A stretch of 64,000 bases of DNA, from assembly GCF_022605725.1 (NCBI RefSeq), contig NC_065567.1:31289127-31353126 (forward strand). Direction: 5' to 3'. The translations under genes and the position numbers were made by a program. Each line of letters begins with the position of its first letter. Position 1 is the first letter of the stretch. The notes beneath the pieces are model-generated. The model was not told the origin of the DNA. It worked only from the letters and a program-made list of their open reading frames with translations, and did no database searches. Below, one piece after another: positions 1-10,894 of this stretch. Source of the DNA: Anthonomus grandis grandis (lineage: Eukaryota; Arthropoda; Insecta; Coleoptera; Curculionidae).

Positions 1-2
1 CT

Positions 3-104
3 GTGTCAGCCCTCCTGAACAAAATGCAATTTTTAAACAGAAGATATGATGAGCTGCACCCAAATCATAAAAAGTCAAGTTTAGCACAAGAAGTTAATCC
101 TTAA
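3..104 (+). CDS. C-terminal end of an unidentified gene (partial, left edge)
   Basis: An open frame runs in from the window edge and ends at a TAA at 102-104. It encodes about 33 residues, including LNKMQFLNRRYDELHP, then a lysine- and serine-rich tail ending in EVNP. The composition looks like real protein: charged, with no low complexity. A cag at 7-9 could be a splice acceptor, so the exon may start inside the window. A polyadenylation signal follows at 365-370. The gene would be convergent with the DDX54 gene, with about 385 bases between the two stop codons. I do not recognise the protein and assign no function. It could be a chance frame, but the codon content and the downstream signal favour a real last exon. 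Confidence 0.4.
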   Translation: MSALLNKMQFLNRRYDELHPNHKKSSLAQEVNP

Positions 105-364
105 GACTGTTAGGATATTATCTTAAACATTCCAATTATGTAATTATATTGTATTGATCTCCACCCTTTTTGTGAATGGGGTACCTAACTTTTACTTACC
201 AAAAAATAACTGCACTTTACAAAAAGCATAATATGATTTTTTACCACCAGTATTTTTATTGCACTGTTGATTGTTTTAATTTATTAATAGTTTATTAGGG
301 TTGACTATAGTTTTAAGTTGTTATTCCTATTTATTTGAATTATAAGTAGTTATTTTATAAATTA

Positions 365-370
365 AATAAA
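365..370 (+). terminator. Candidate polyadenylation signal AATAAA for the left-edge gene
   Basis: AATAAA lies about 260 bases after the stop at 102-104, in AT-rich DNA without another frame. It is inferred to end the plus-strand transcript just before the convergent DDX54 3' end. Confidence 0.35.
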
Positions 371-436
371 ACTAAACCTTTTATCCAATAATTAAAATGT
401 TTCAATGAAACACAAAGAAATAACCATTAAAAACAT

Positions 437-442
437 TTTATT
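437..442 (-). terminator. Candidate polyadenylation signal AATAAA for DDX54
   Basis: On the minus strand AATAAA lies about 50 bases after the DDX54 stop codon at 490-492, which would give a very short 3' UTR. The two convergent transcripts would then end within roughly 70 bases of each other. Confidence 0.45.
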
Positions 443-489
443 TAAGGCAAAAAATATTAACACTATTAATAACAATATAAAACAAAAAT

Positions 490-3400
490 TTAATTGCGTT
501 TTTTGCCTTTTCTGCCTTTAGACTTTGATTTTCGCTTCAGCTTCTGCTTCCTCTTCTCCGCGATTTCTCTTGCCTTCAAAATCTGGTCCATGCTCTTCAT
601 TTCCGACGTTTTCTGTTTTTGTTTCACCTTTTCATTATGTTTGGCCCAGTGGGTATAACGTTTAGGTTTATTGAAGTCTAAAAAAATTTAACCATTTGTT
701 GCATGGAAACCTCAAGGAATATAAAAAATACTTACTTTGTTGTTGACTATCATTATCGTCATCTTCCTCTTGTGTAGTCTGAGATGTCTTTGTTCTCTCC
801 TTCCATTGGGCATATCTATTACTTTTATAAGTAGCTGGAATCCATACACCACTTTCAGTTTTAATTTTTCCTTTTCTTGGATCCTACAGTTTGCAAAAAA
901 AATTAAACATTACAAGAGGATAATTAAATCGGAGTAATTTCTGATTCTAAGTTAACATTTGGGTGTCATACTGAAACGTTAGTTCAGAAAGCGTATAGAA
1001 TTCTAGGATTTATAGATGCAATCATGACTTCTGATGCTTTGTCTATAAAGTTCTGTACTGTTCGTTAGTCCGTTCTAGTTTGGAGTATGCTAGTTCCATA
1101 TAGTCTCCATTTTACAAATCGCATATTGAAAATATTGAGAAAGTCCAAAATAAATTCTTAAGAAACTATTCTTTTAAACTTAAGGTTCCATTAGCTAATG
1201 GTCATACTGATTACAAGTCGGTCATGTCAGTTCTCTCTTTGGACCCCCTTGAGTTAAGACGTAATAATTCAGACTTTTATTTTATTATCTTTTGTTTTAT
1301 TTTTAAATTAATATCTGGCATGAATGATTGTGATTATCTTTTAAATAGGCTGAATTTTCGGGCGCAAAAATTGACTAGACTGAAAAAACTCTTCTATGTA
1401 GATTTTGATAGTAGTTCTTATAAACACCAAAATCTTATAACTAGAATGCAATGTTCTTTCGATAGGTATAGTCTTGACTTGCACGTTTCTTTTAGCAGTT
1501 ATTTCAAATTCATGAGTGACTTTGATTAATGAGTTATGTCTCAGCATTATCTAGCTTAAGTTGTATTAATATTAGTATCTTTTGTATTATTTTATCTTTG
1601 TAAAATTAGTGCATACCGTTAATAAATAAATAAATTCTAAACTTAAAAAGGGAGTGATATAACATACTTCAACGGCAACCATCTTCTTCTTCTTTCGGTC
1701 CCATTTTTTCAATGTGGAATTTAATTTCATAGACCGCTCTGTATCTCCAGTCAAGTCGAGTTGTACTTTGCTTGCCTCAGTTTGGAAGCTGTTCACCGTT
1801 AAACTAAAAGAATCAATATAGTTTTGCATAATTCGCAGTTTAAACTATGCTTACCCTTGTTCTGTGTGTTGATCCTCAGGAGCATACGGAATAAAAACAT
1901 CGTCTTTATCACTTGTTTTTTGTTTCTTAGGTTTGTATAGTTGTTCCATTTTCCTTTTCTTAGGTAAAATCACTTTGGAGAACGTATCATTAACATCTTC
2001 AGTTGTACTGTCTAAAAGCAACGTTAATCCCGGACAGGGATATCAAAATTAGTATTTTTCACTTAATGGGTTTTACATTAAAATAAAATACCTGTTAATG
2101 ATGTGACAGGTTTGTGCAAGCTTTCGTTTTCCGCTAATTTCTCCTGGACCAGCTTTTTATGGGACTCAATTTTTTCTTTATGAGCAGCTCTCTTTTCTTT
2201 CATAATTAAATATTCTTGTGATTTGTTTTTACCGCAAATTTCAAAAATAGTCTGTAAAATGTTATAAAATTAATCAAACATACGAGTTACATGCCAAAAT
2301 GACTTACCCCAGGAGGTCGATAGCGTTTCATTTGTTCTAAAATGTTTTCTTTTAACTCGGTTGCAACTTCTGTTTTTGAGCTATTTATATTGAACTTTTT
2401 GAACACAGGGTGTACGGAGCACATATTAATGGGTAGTTCCTTGATTCTTTTATTGCTATCTGATGAGGCGGCGGGACGTGATTGTAAATATCGTTTATAA
2501 GCGTTTTCTATAGTGTTCTGTGAAGACACCTAAAAAAAAAGAAATTAGCTTTTATACCTCAAGAAATTACTTGTTTAACTTACTAAATCTGGTCGACGAT
2601 CGTGCAAAGCCAATAAAGAACTGAGCTGATCCTCAACAAGATCTTGAGGAAGCTTTCCAATATTTCCGTCCTGTTTCTCCAAAGTGACTAGTGACAATGG
2701 GCGTCCCAAAAACAAATGTAAATCAAGCAAATAAGGATACTCATCTGGAGCCACTAATGAGTAAGCAACTCCTGATCTACCTGCTCTTGCACATCTACCT
2801 AAAAACAGACACATAATTAAAGTTTTAGTTTATTTATAAATAAAAACTCATTAAGCCTTACCAACTCTGTGAACAAATAACTTTTCTTTAGCGGGAAAAT
2901 TGTAGTTTATCACGTTGTCTAGTTGCGGAATATCAATACCCCGTGCAGCTACATCAGTTACAACTAAAACTTTAACTTTCCCAGTTGAAAATTTGGCAGC
3001 ATTGATTTTACGAGCTGAAGGGTCCAAATCTGAGTATATGTATGTGTTTGTTATGCCAAAACTATCTAGAATCTTAAGAGGAAAAACACAATTAGGGAAA
3101 GTATTTTTAGATGACCAATGTTCTTTACCAAATGTATGTATTCAACATGATACCATGTGGCAGCAAAAATGACTGTCTGCTCTTTCTGATTTATAAGGCT
3201 TTTAAGAAGAACTAGCAGTGCTGCAAGTTTCTCTTCTGGTCTTACTATGAAAAAGTGTAATTTTAACTGGTCAGGAAGCTTGGACTCAACGTCTAATCTA
3301 AAATCGATAAGAATTTATTTGATTGAGGATAAATTAAATTGGTTTGGAGGGTACAATTATATATTAATGTACATTAAGGAAAAGAAATTTACCTCAATAA

Positions 3401-6039
3401 AACTGGATCACTTAGACCAGCCTTGGCAAACTCAACTAAAACCTTTGGCAAAGTGGCTGAAAATAGTAGAGTCTGCCTTGAATCAGGTAATCTGTTAACG
3501 ATTTCTGTTAATTGTTCACTTAGTCCCATTTCAAAAAGTCGGTCAGCCTCATCAAATACCACATACTCTATACTGCTTAATTTTAGTTCCATTTCAATGC
3601 AAACATGCAAAAACCGACCTTTAAAAAATGTGTGTTATTATCACTAAATTGCAATTAAAAAATAAGCAAAGAAACCTGGTGTGGCAACAATAATATCTGG
3701 ATTTCCATGAATCGCTGAGAACTGATCATCCATTGAGTCACCGCCGAGGATCACAGCTGCTTTTAAACCCATAAATCTTCCCAGCTCTTTTATAAATTTT
3801 AATGTCTAGAAATGGAAAAGAAGTTTTATTTTGCCTGTTTTTAATATGTTCATTTTTTACAAACCTGTAAAGCTAATTCCCTAGTAGGAGAAAAAATGAT
3901 GGCTCTAGCACCAGCTTTAGCTGATCTTGCAATAAGTTTCTCAAACATTGGAATCAAAAAAGCGGCAGTTTTTCCACTGCCAGTCCTCGCCATGGCCACC
4001 ACATCTCTACCCTCAAGAATCAAAGGGATTGTCTGCAAAAAAAAGCAATTTTTATATAATTAGAAAAAGAGAAAACAAAAAAAATCAAATTCTAATGTAG
4101 TAAGAAATATGCAAAGCATTTTAATAAGACCATAGTTAAAGTCATATTAAATGAAAGTTTAAAATTGAATACTACATTATTAAAACACTATTTAGTTTTT
4201 TTATTAAAGGAACATTTAAAACATAATAGCCAAGACAGATAAAAGATGTTAAAGAATGATATCCTTATTACTATTTACAAATTCTTCAAAGTTATAAAAG
4301 GTTTATTTTTTAAGAAGATTTTATTTCTTTCTTTGAAACTGCTGTAGCTAAGAGTCCTAATGCTTTGGGGGAAGAAGGTTAACATTTTTTATGCCACAGT
4401 AGTCCATACCATGTCCTCGGGAGAGTCCTAACAACTTTGGAGCTAAGTTAGCCCTGTTACAGGTCAGGTATGAATGAATGGCTCAAGGTTCATCGTCCTT
4501 ACATAGACACTTGAGCATTAGAAAACAAAGCAATGTCAGCAAACCAAAATCTGATTGCATCATCCATGTATTTTAGAATTCTAACATATTTCCTCCAAGC
4601 CAAAGATCTGGTGGACATAGCAAAAAAAATTCCAAGAAATAACTATCATAGGCTGTAAGTAGGAACTTTAAAGAGATACAGGATGACAAACTCTGAATAA
4701 GATAAATTGATTTTGACAAAGTTTTAGTCAGCTTCAAAACATGTTGGTCCCAAATCAAGGAAACACCAAAGTGAACACCCAGAAAACAGACACTCTGTTA
4801 GCAATATTTGGATGGAACTGTTCTCCTTTTCAGAGGTTGAATTGAGTTTCTGCTGTTTTAACAAAGTTTATTTGCCAAAAACCATCTCTCCACATCCGAC
4901 TGTACCTCATCAATACCTTTATATAAAAGGTCATATCATCAGCAAACAGTCTGAAAGTTACCAGATCATTTACATAAATAAAAAAGAGAATTAGAACAGA
5001 TCCTTGGAGTACATCCAGGTGTCCCAATTTCTCCTAAGAATTTTTTTTTGTTGGTTGTAACATATAAATTGCCTCCTTTTAGAGATTTAAGAATCCCCAG
5101 TAGAACACTATAGAAACCACAAGAAACAAGTTTTCAGAGCAAAATACTCTGAAATACAATTAAATGCTTTGGTCAGGTCCAGGCATAATGTAAAGGTGTC
5201 CTTACACAGTTTAACACCCTCGATGACCAGATGTACAAGATTGTTTATTGTCAGCCCTGTAGAGGTATTATGCCGAAAGCCAAATTGCCTATGAAAGATT
5301 AAGTTATATCTTTCAAACTGGTATAATTTTGTATTTTTTAAGCCCACTTAAAGGTTTTAAAACTAACAGGCAAGATTGATACTGCTCTATACTTGGATTT
5401 CTCGTATGGTGAAAACAAGGGGTTTTAAAAGAGTGGTACAACTTTGACATTTTTAAAGATACATATTTGGAAATTCATTCAGGGAAATTGTTCAGTTGAT
5501 TAATTTTGCCAACGGATAGAGTATGAAGTTGCTCACAGTTTGAATTATTTTCATGCTCATGCCAAAAGCCTCTATTTCTTTTATTAAGGGAGACCACCAA
5601 GTCTAATCTTTCACTCATGATCGACAAATCATTTTAAGCCAGTGAACTTTGGCCCTTCCTCTGCTTTCAGTGTAAGTACTCAGCACTGACTTTAGGGGAA
5701 AACATAAATTGATGACATCAGCAATGGCTATTAATAATAAAATAGCTATTCTAGTAGCGATCTTATAATCTCTCATATTAGGGTGAGAATTATGTGGCAA
5801 GATAGGCTCGCCTTAACTAAAAATTATATTAGTCAAAAATCACTAGTTCCTACCTTTCTTTGAATGGGTGTGGGCTGTTTATAGCCCCTCTTGGTAATCC
5901 CCCTCAGAACATTAAAGCTCAAATTCATAGACTGAAACCCTCCAGATTTCTTGCCAGACTTCTTCTTGGTGGGTTCATCTTCATCCCCCGACATGTCAAC
6001 GGACTTATCGGGGTTAGCGAAGCCCGGAACATCGTTCAT
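490..6039 (-). CDS. DDX54: ATP-dependent RNA helicase DDX54 (Dbp10 family), 13 exons, 771 residues
   Basis: DEAD-box helicase of the DDX54/Dbp10 family. Known family members are nucleolar and act in 60S ribosome assembly; vertebrate DDX54 also binds nuclear receptors. I place coding exons at 5854-6039, 3865-4032, 3676-3805, 3393-3618, 3129-3297, 2862-3072, 2584-2798, 2308-2529, 2092-2251, 1855-2011, 1668-1803, 736-883 and 490-677. All junctions are GT/AG, and phases add up to 2316 bases. Motifs: Q motif GFQSMNLS...PTPIQ (residues 34-60), motif I ARTGSGKT (77-84), PTRELAL, TPGR, DEAD (184-187), SAT (215-217), VTDVAARGIDIP, and HRVGRCARAGR (361-371). The C-terminal Dbp10 domain includes DDVFIPYAPED and LKKWDRKKKK, followed by a basic tail ending KGRKGKKRN. 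The ATG at 6039 precedes an acidic and lysine-rich leader. Length is slightly below the human 881 residues. The first intron (1.8 kb) and the eleventh (0.8 kb) hold LINE debris; the other introns are mostly 50-85 bases. No coding lesion was seen. Confidence 0.95.
945..1637 (+). mobile_element. 5'-truncated LINE, 3' end of reverse-transcriptase ORF, in DDX54 intron 11
   Basis: The plus-strand frames give VQKAYRILGFIDA, then SVLEYAS...SPFYKSHIENIEKVQNKF, then LDPLELRRNNSDFYFI. This is the C-terminal region that follows the RT domain in CR1/Jockey-type non-LTR retrotransposons. An ORF from 1224 to 1529 is still open; a stop sits near 1066. The element ends in a TAAATAAATAAAT-type tail near 1620-1637. 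It lies antisense to DDX54 inside the intron between exons 11 and 12. It resembles the C-terminus of the LINE at 42185-44940. Confidence 0.75.
4380..5480 (-). mobile_element. Decayed LINE in DDX54 intron 1
   Basis: Minus-strand frames retain RT pieces: FGFRHNTSTGLTINNLVHLV, then TLCLDLTKAFNCIS, then FFIYVNDLVTFRLFADDMTFY, and a C-terminal part with WDQHVLKLTKTLSKSIYLI. Several stops and frameshifts separate them. The order matches an RT domain read in the same direction as DDX54. The fragment explains much of the unusual 1.8 kb length of the first intron. Confidence 0.7.
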
Positions 6040-6278
6040 TGCGGCTTCTATTTAGGTAAATTTTAATTGAACACCAATTAAATAGAAAAATTGTTTGTGT
6101 TTTCAGATTTGAAATTTGTAGGTTAAGTTAGGCATAAGCATGTCATAACAAATAGGTTAGTAGATACCCGTCAGTTTGCACGTTCAACAAAGCTGGTTAT
6201 TTTAATCGGTTGGCTGGTTATGATAACCTAAAGATGTTTGTCCGATGCAGTTAAGTAGATTTATTTCCTAAAGATGTA
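6040..6278. other. Upstream flank of DDX54, no gene seen
   Basis: AT-rich sequence directly upstream of the DDX54 start codon; the promoter should lie here. I see no clear TATA box or other defined element. Confidence 0.3.
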
Positions 6279-6677
6279 ATCATTTACCAAGTTTATACAC
6301 TTTAGCGGCTAAACCGGTTTAGAGATAATTCAGTTTGGCTAGTGTATACATGATAGGATTAAGAAAGGGATTTTACCTTAAGATTAAACAGTTATTTCCA
6401 TTTCCAACCTAGGAATTAAAAAAATAATAAATTGGTTGAGCTGACTAGTTAGTTTATTACTTGAAAAGTTGAGTAGTTTAACGAGTGATAATATAATGAT
6501 TTGGCAATAAATTAACATATAAACTTAAACTATATGTTAATTTATTTATTTTTTAAAGCATTTGCATATTTGTGTGTGCTGGGTGTTTACACGATAGTTT
6601 AAAACCGGATCATCCAGTTATTTAAAGCGATTTCCGCTAAACCACTTTAAAGCGCTCGTATAAACTTTGTAACTGAT
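6279..6677. mobile_element. MITE-like element with ~20-base terminal inverted repeats
   Basis: The left end ATCATTTACCAAGTTTATAC (6279-6298) matches the reverse complement of 6658-6677 at 18 of 20 positions. The 399-base interior is AT-rich and non-coding, with weaker internal inverted similarity (TTTAGCGG-type words). Size, ends and lack of coding capacity fit a MITE. I could not define a target duplication, so the superfamily is open. Confidence 0.5.
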
Positions 6678-6749
6678 GGTAAAACATTGATTTTCCCGAA
6701 GTTCAGATATAACCGGAAGTAACTTGGCGCATTCACCAGTAAATCAAGG

Positions 6750-7440
6750 TTCAATCAAAATACGGGGAGTATGTATTTCTTTAAAAATGTGAAAAGACTC
6801 CCTAATGGAATGGAATCCTCCTGTAGAACTCAAGCCTATAATTTTGACTCCGATATAATAAAATCCTAACTGGAAGGCAGACGTCAGTCGCTGAATTTCT
6901 TTGCTGGTGTACTACAGAAGTCAATTCTAGGCCCTATACTGTTTTTAATTTATATTAATCATCTACCCCTTATTGACTCTGTTGCAAAATGTACCTTTTT
7001 TTGCTGTATCGTTTCGTGCATATTCTGCTGGCTTCTTTGTAGGCACAACAAAGAATGGTGGTTCTACAGCAATAATCTTGTTATGATGCAGAGGTTGTAT
7101 TTTAAAGTATTGTTTAACGAAAGAAACACTTATTCTAGTCATTTATTATATAAAGAAAATAATTTGTTGGATATTCACCAAATATTTTGTTTTAAACTGC
7201 TTACAATGCAGCACGAAAGAAGGTATCAATTGGACCATAACACAAGATATAAATATGACAAAATAACGAAAACTGCTAAAACAATAAAAAAAATTGGACA
7301 ACGATCAAGTGAATTTATAGGGCCTTACATTTATCGTTTCGTTCCAATCGGAATTCGAAATACACTCTACATACAAACTTAGAAAAAGTAAGGAAATGGA
7401 TACTTTCATTAAATAACTTTGTTTCAATTATATCAATTTG
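6750..7440 (+). mobile_element. Decayed LINE fragment (RT core and C-terminus)
   Basis: Around 6900-7000 a plus-strand frame gives SILGPILFLIYINHLPLI, the RT region before the catalytic box. From 7083 to 7382 an open frame gives DIHQIFCFKLLT, then QLDHNTRYKYD, then GQRSSEFIGPYIYRFVP, typical of the end of a LINE ORF2. Sequence between them is missing, including the YADD box. Confidence 0.65.
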
Positions 7441-7602
7441 AAGGTTTATGTGTGTGTCAAAGCCCTAAAGAAATATAAAAAAAAACTTTTTGTGTTTGTT
7501 TAATTATAGTTTTTAAATTTTGGATAGGGTAAATTAATTAAGTTCTTGTTTATATTTTGTATTACTGTTAATTTATTAAAAATATTGTCAGTGATGTGAC
7601 AA

Positions 7603-8190
7603 TACCTCCTATCTTCCAAAAATACATATGTTCAGTTACTACTTTAAAATTATTCCTGACAATTCTGCGCATGATTCAAAAACCTCCTAACTTGCAAAAA
7701 CTGCACTGTTTTCAAGTCCCTGTGTAAAAACAATACCTCCTATCTGTTAGCGCTTTTTATTATACAACAAATACCGCCTATCTTGTTGCGTGTATAGGCT
7801 CGAGCAGATCGTTTGCTGAGCTCGCAGTTTTTTACAATAAATAATGTTATTTATAAGATAATAGAGAAAAATAGTAAGGTGTTTTCAAGATGATATTTTT
7901 GTTAAGTTGTTTTAACTATCTCAATCTTAAGATTGCCCCGTTTTCGAGAAAAAAAGCCGGTAAATAATCATTGTTTATGTTAAGGTTAGGTTACATTTTA
8001 ATTTTTCAGATTTTTTTAAAGATTATTCCATTACTCTTTTTATCTTTCTCGCCCATTTTTAAAAATCATTGTTTTAAGATATTTTCTAATTTATTTTATT
8101 TATTTTTTTATAAAATTTTCTTAATGGTTAGTTAGGAAGATAGGAGGTATTAAAAAAACTATTATTTAATATAAGCGGTAAATAGGAGGT
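7603..8190 (+). repeat. Left subterminal motif cluster, consensus TACCTCCTATCTT
   Basis: Forward copies begin near 7603, 7681, 7733 and 7772 (variants CTCCTAACTT and CGCCTATCTT). Inverted copies lie near 8137-8149 and 8181-8190, just before the transposase ORF. Repeated subterminal words of this kind usually bind the element's own transposase; that role is inferred. Confidence 0.6.
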
Positions 8191-8212
8191 TTTTTTTCAG
8201 ACTATCTACAAC

Positions 8213-10252
8213 ATGAGTTCACGTACGCTAAAAATTTTAAACCTAGTTTCCAAAATTACGCAAAATAATATGATACCCGTACCAGAGTTTTCGGATCATA
8301 ATAAGCTTCTCATGCAACAACTTCCGATAGAAGATCTTCCTGTGCAAGAGCTTCCCATGCAAGAGCCTTCTGTACAAAAAGTTCATGTACAAGAGCTTTT
8401 AGAAGAAGAAAATAACTTCGCAATCAATATAGATCAAATTCCGATTGTTTTCGAAGATCAGTTATCAGGACATTTTTGTGAAAATATTCAAACCGATAAT
8501 CAAAATTCTGATCAATGTATGCTTGAAAATAACCAGACCTCAGATGATCCGGATCATACCAACGAAAGGCTTCCCCACATAAGTGAGAATATAATATCAA
8601 TGGATTTGAGATCTGAAAGTGTAGCAATTGCGATTCCTTCCACTTCGGGTATATCTTGTGATTTTAAGAGAAATGTAAATGAAAACAGTGAGTCTGCAAG
8701 GAGCTCTTCTAGTGGATCGGTTTATGAGCCGGAAATAGCTGAAGAAGAAACCAGTTCCAGTGCTTGTGAGGAACGACAGGGAATCGGTGAGCGGAATGAG
8801 GTTCAGTTGCAGCCTATGTATGGAAATATGGAAGAAGGTCGTAAAAGAAAGAAGAAAGCTATCCAAGCAGAGTGGAAGAAGAACAGAAATGAAAAATTGC
8901 TTGAAAAGGGAAAGGAATATTTAGGATACAGCAGGAGCAGAGATGGGACTGTTAAACAAGATAGAATGAGACCTGAAAGGAACATGGGAGGAGCCTGTAA
9001 TTCACTTTTCTGTAGAAAATCTTCCAAAAGACAATGTGACGCATTTTCCGAGGAAAAAAGATATGAACTTTGAAAATGAAAAGTATTTTTTTTGAAGAAT
9101 TACCCAAACAACCATCCCATTACGTAAGAAAAAATACTAACAAGCTGTATCTTGAAGAACATTTTACATTAATGAAGCAGCTATTTGATAAATACTCAGA
9201 GAAATGTCAAGAAGCAAATGTTACACCGTTGGGAAGGTACGTTTTCGAAAAAATATTTAAGGAAAAAAATCTGTGTTTGTTTACCCCGAAGAAGGATCGA
9301 TGTGATATTTGCATACAGTATGAGCATAAAAATGTGCCAGAAGATAAATGGAAATGTCACATCGACAAAAAAGATAAAGTTCGTAAATAGAAAGAAAACG
9401 ACATTAAAAAAGCTAAAGAAAAGAAATGCATTCTATTAACAATGGATTTACAGGCCGTAAAAGTAGCTCCTTATCTAAATGCCACCTCCATTTATTTCAA
9501 AACCAAGTTATCCTGTCATAATTTCACTGTATATAATGTTGAAAATCTTAAAGTGTCTTGCTACTGGTTTACAGAAGTTGACACAAACCTAAATGCTTCT
9601 ACTTTTGTATCTTGTTTGTTAGATTTTATCAGAGCAAACTGTTTGAATTTGAATCTTCCTATTATAATCTACAGCGACGGCTGTACATTTCAAAACCGGA
9701 ATGTGGTCATGTCTAACGCCCTTCTTAACTTCTCAACTGTTCATAACCATAATACAAAAGTTTCTAGAAAAAGGTCATTCACAAATGGAAGTGGATTCAG
9801 TACACAGCTGCATAGAGCGAAAATTAAAAAATCACAAAATCCATTTACCGAGTGACCACTTAACGGCAACAGAAGAGGCACGAAAACATCCGGAGCCGTA
9901 TAAAGCTATAAAATTGGAGTATGATTTTTTTAAGGATTACTCTGATGTAGCAAACTTTCAATATACTTCTATAAGATCCGGAAAATAAACATCAGACCCT
10001 ACAGTTACAGACATCGTAGGGATAAAATACTCAGATGATGATTTACAGATCACATTAGATTTTGGAAAGGAATGGAAGTCGCTGCCTATCAGAAAAAAAC
10101 CTATAGGTTCTGATATAATATACCCCCAAGCCCATACGTCTCAATTACCAGTCAAGAAAAAAAAGTGGTTACACTTACAAGCATTGAAAAGTGTTATTCC
10201 AAAAGACTGCTGGTCTTATTATGATAATCTTCCTTATAACAACGATAATTAG
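8213..10252 (+). pseudogene. Broken transposase ORF of the 7583-10675 transposon
   Basis: Reading pieces: 8213 to about 9066 has an acidic N-terminal part with LPVQELPMQEPSVQ repeats, then a basic stretch with RKRKKKAIQAEWKKN and a cysteine pattern. A frameshift leads to 9070-9390, with LYLEEHFTLMKQLFDKYSE and a CDICIQYEHK zinc-like motif. A TAG at 9388-9390 interrupts it, and the same frame resumes (MDLQAVKVAPYLNA, CYWFTEVDTNLNAS, IIIYSDGCTFQNRN). A second frameshift near 9750 leads to KGHSQMEVDSVHSCIERKLK. A TAA at 9986-9988 follows, then DPTVTDIVGIKYSDDD and the end at 10252. The SDG and MEVDSVH segments are the conserved acidic sites of a DDE-type transposase family common in insects and cnidarians. 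Two frameshifts and two stops make this copy inactive but young-looking. Confidence 0.75.
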
Positions 10253-10393
10253 TTTGATATGTTCTACAATTAAGTGTAAATTTAGCTTAAGTTAACAAAA
10301 CTGTTTTGAAGAAATTTTTTATAATAAATATACCTATTTTCTTCTACAAATTTAGTTTTATTGTCGTAGTCTTGAAATAATATGTCTATTTTA

Positions 10394-10627
10394 ATACCTC
10401 CTAACTTCCATCCATTCCATTAAGATAAGAGATATTAAACCCAATATCTCTTATCTTAATTATAAAAAAAAACAAAAAAAAAATAAATAAAAATATTATT
10501 TTTTAGCTTTTATTTCCTTTTTCAACGCAATATTTGCCAAAAAAAATATTAATATAAAATTGTCATGACGATAAAAATATTTTTTTTGTTTCCTGTAAAA
10601 TTATGTCTAATAGAGATAGAAGGTATT
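10394..10627 (+). repeat. Right subterminal motif cluster
   Basis: A forward TACCTCCTAACTT copy lies at 10394-10406. An inverted pair AAGATAAGAGATATT / AATATCTCTTATCTT lies around 10423-10460. An inverted GATAGAAGGTATTA copy lies near 10614-10627. These mirror the left cluster and mark the right end of the transposon. Confidence 0.5.
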
Positions 10628-10894
10628 ATATTATTAATACATAATATCGTCACATCACTGATGATATTATGTATTATGCTCGAAATAAAAATCTTTAGGA
10701 CTTCCACGAACAAATCCTAAACGATTTCAGTGGTTTTTTCTTATTTATTTCTATTAGAGTTGAACTGTAGCAATAGGACTCTTAAATGTATATTAGAAAT
10801 TAATAAATTTTGAATTTGAATTATAAGGAACCTAAGCCAGGTGAAGTTCCAGTAGGGCCCACACATTGACCAACTATGTTCTAAACTCATCGAC

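Larger units (their letters stand above)
7583..10675 (+). mobile_element. ~3.1 kb DNA transposon with palindromic termini and subterminal repeats
   Basis: The two ends share TCAGTGATGTGAC in inverted orientation (left 7589-7600 region, right about 10650-10661). Each end is itself a hairpin: on the left TATTGTCA and TGACAATA flank GTGATG; on the right AATACATAATATC (10636-10648) pairs with GATATTATGTATT (10663-10675). CCTCCTATCTT-type motifs recur near both ends. Inside lies one transposase gene in pieces (8213-10252). The exact outer boundary and target duplication could not be fixed because of the palindromes. I do not assign the superfamily with confidence. Confidence 0.75.
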
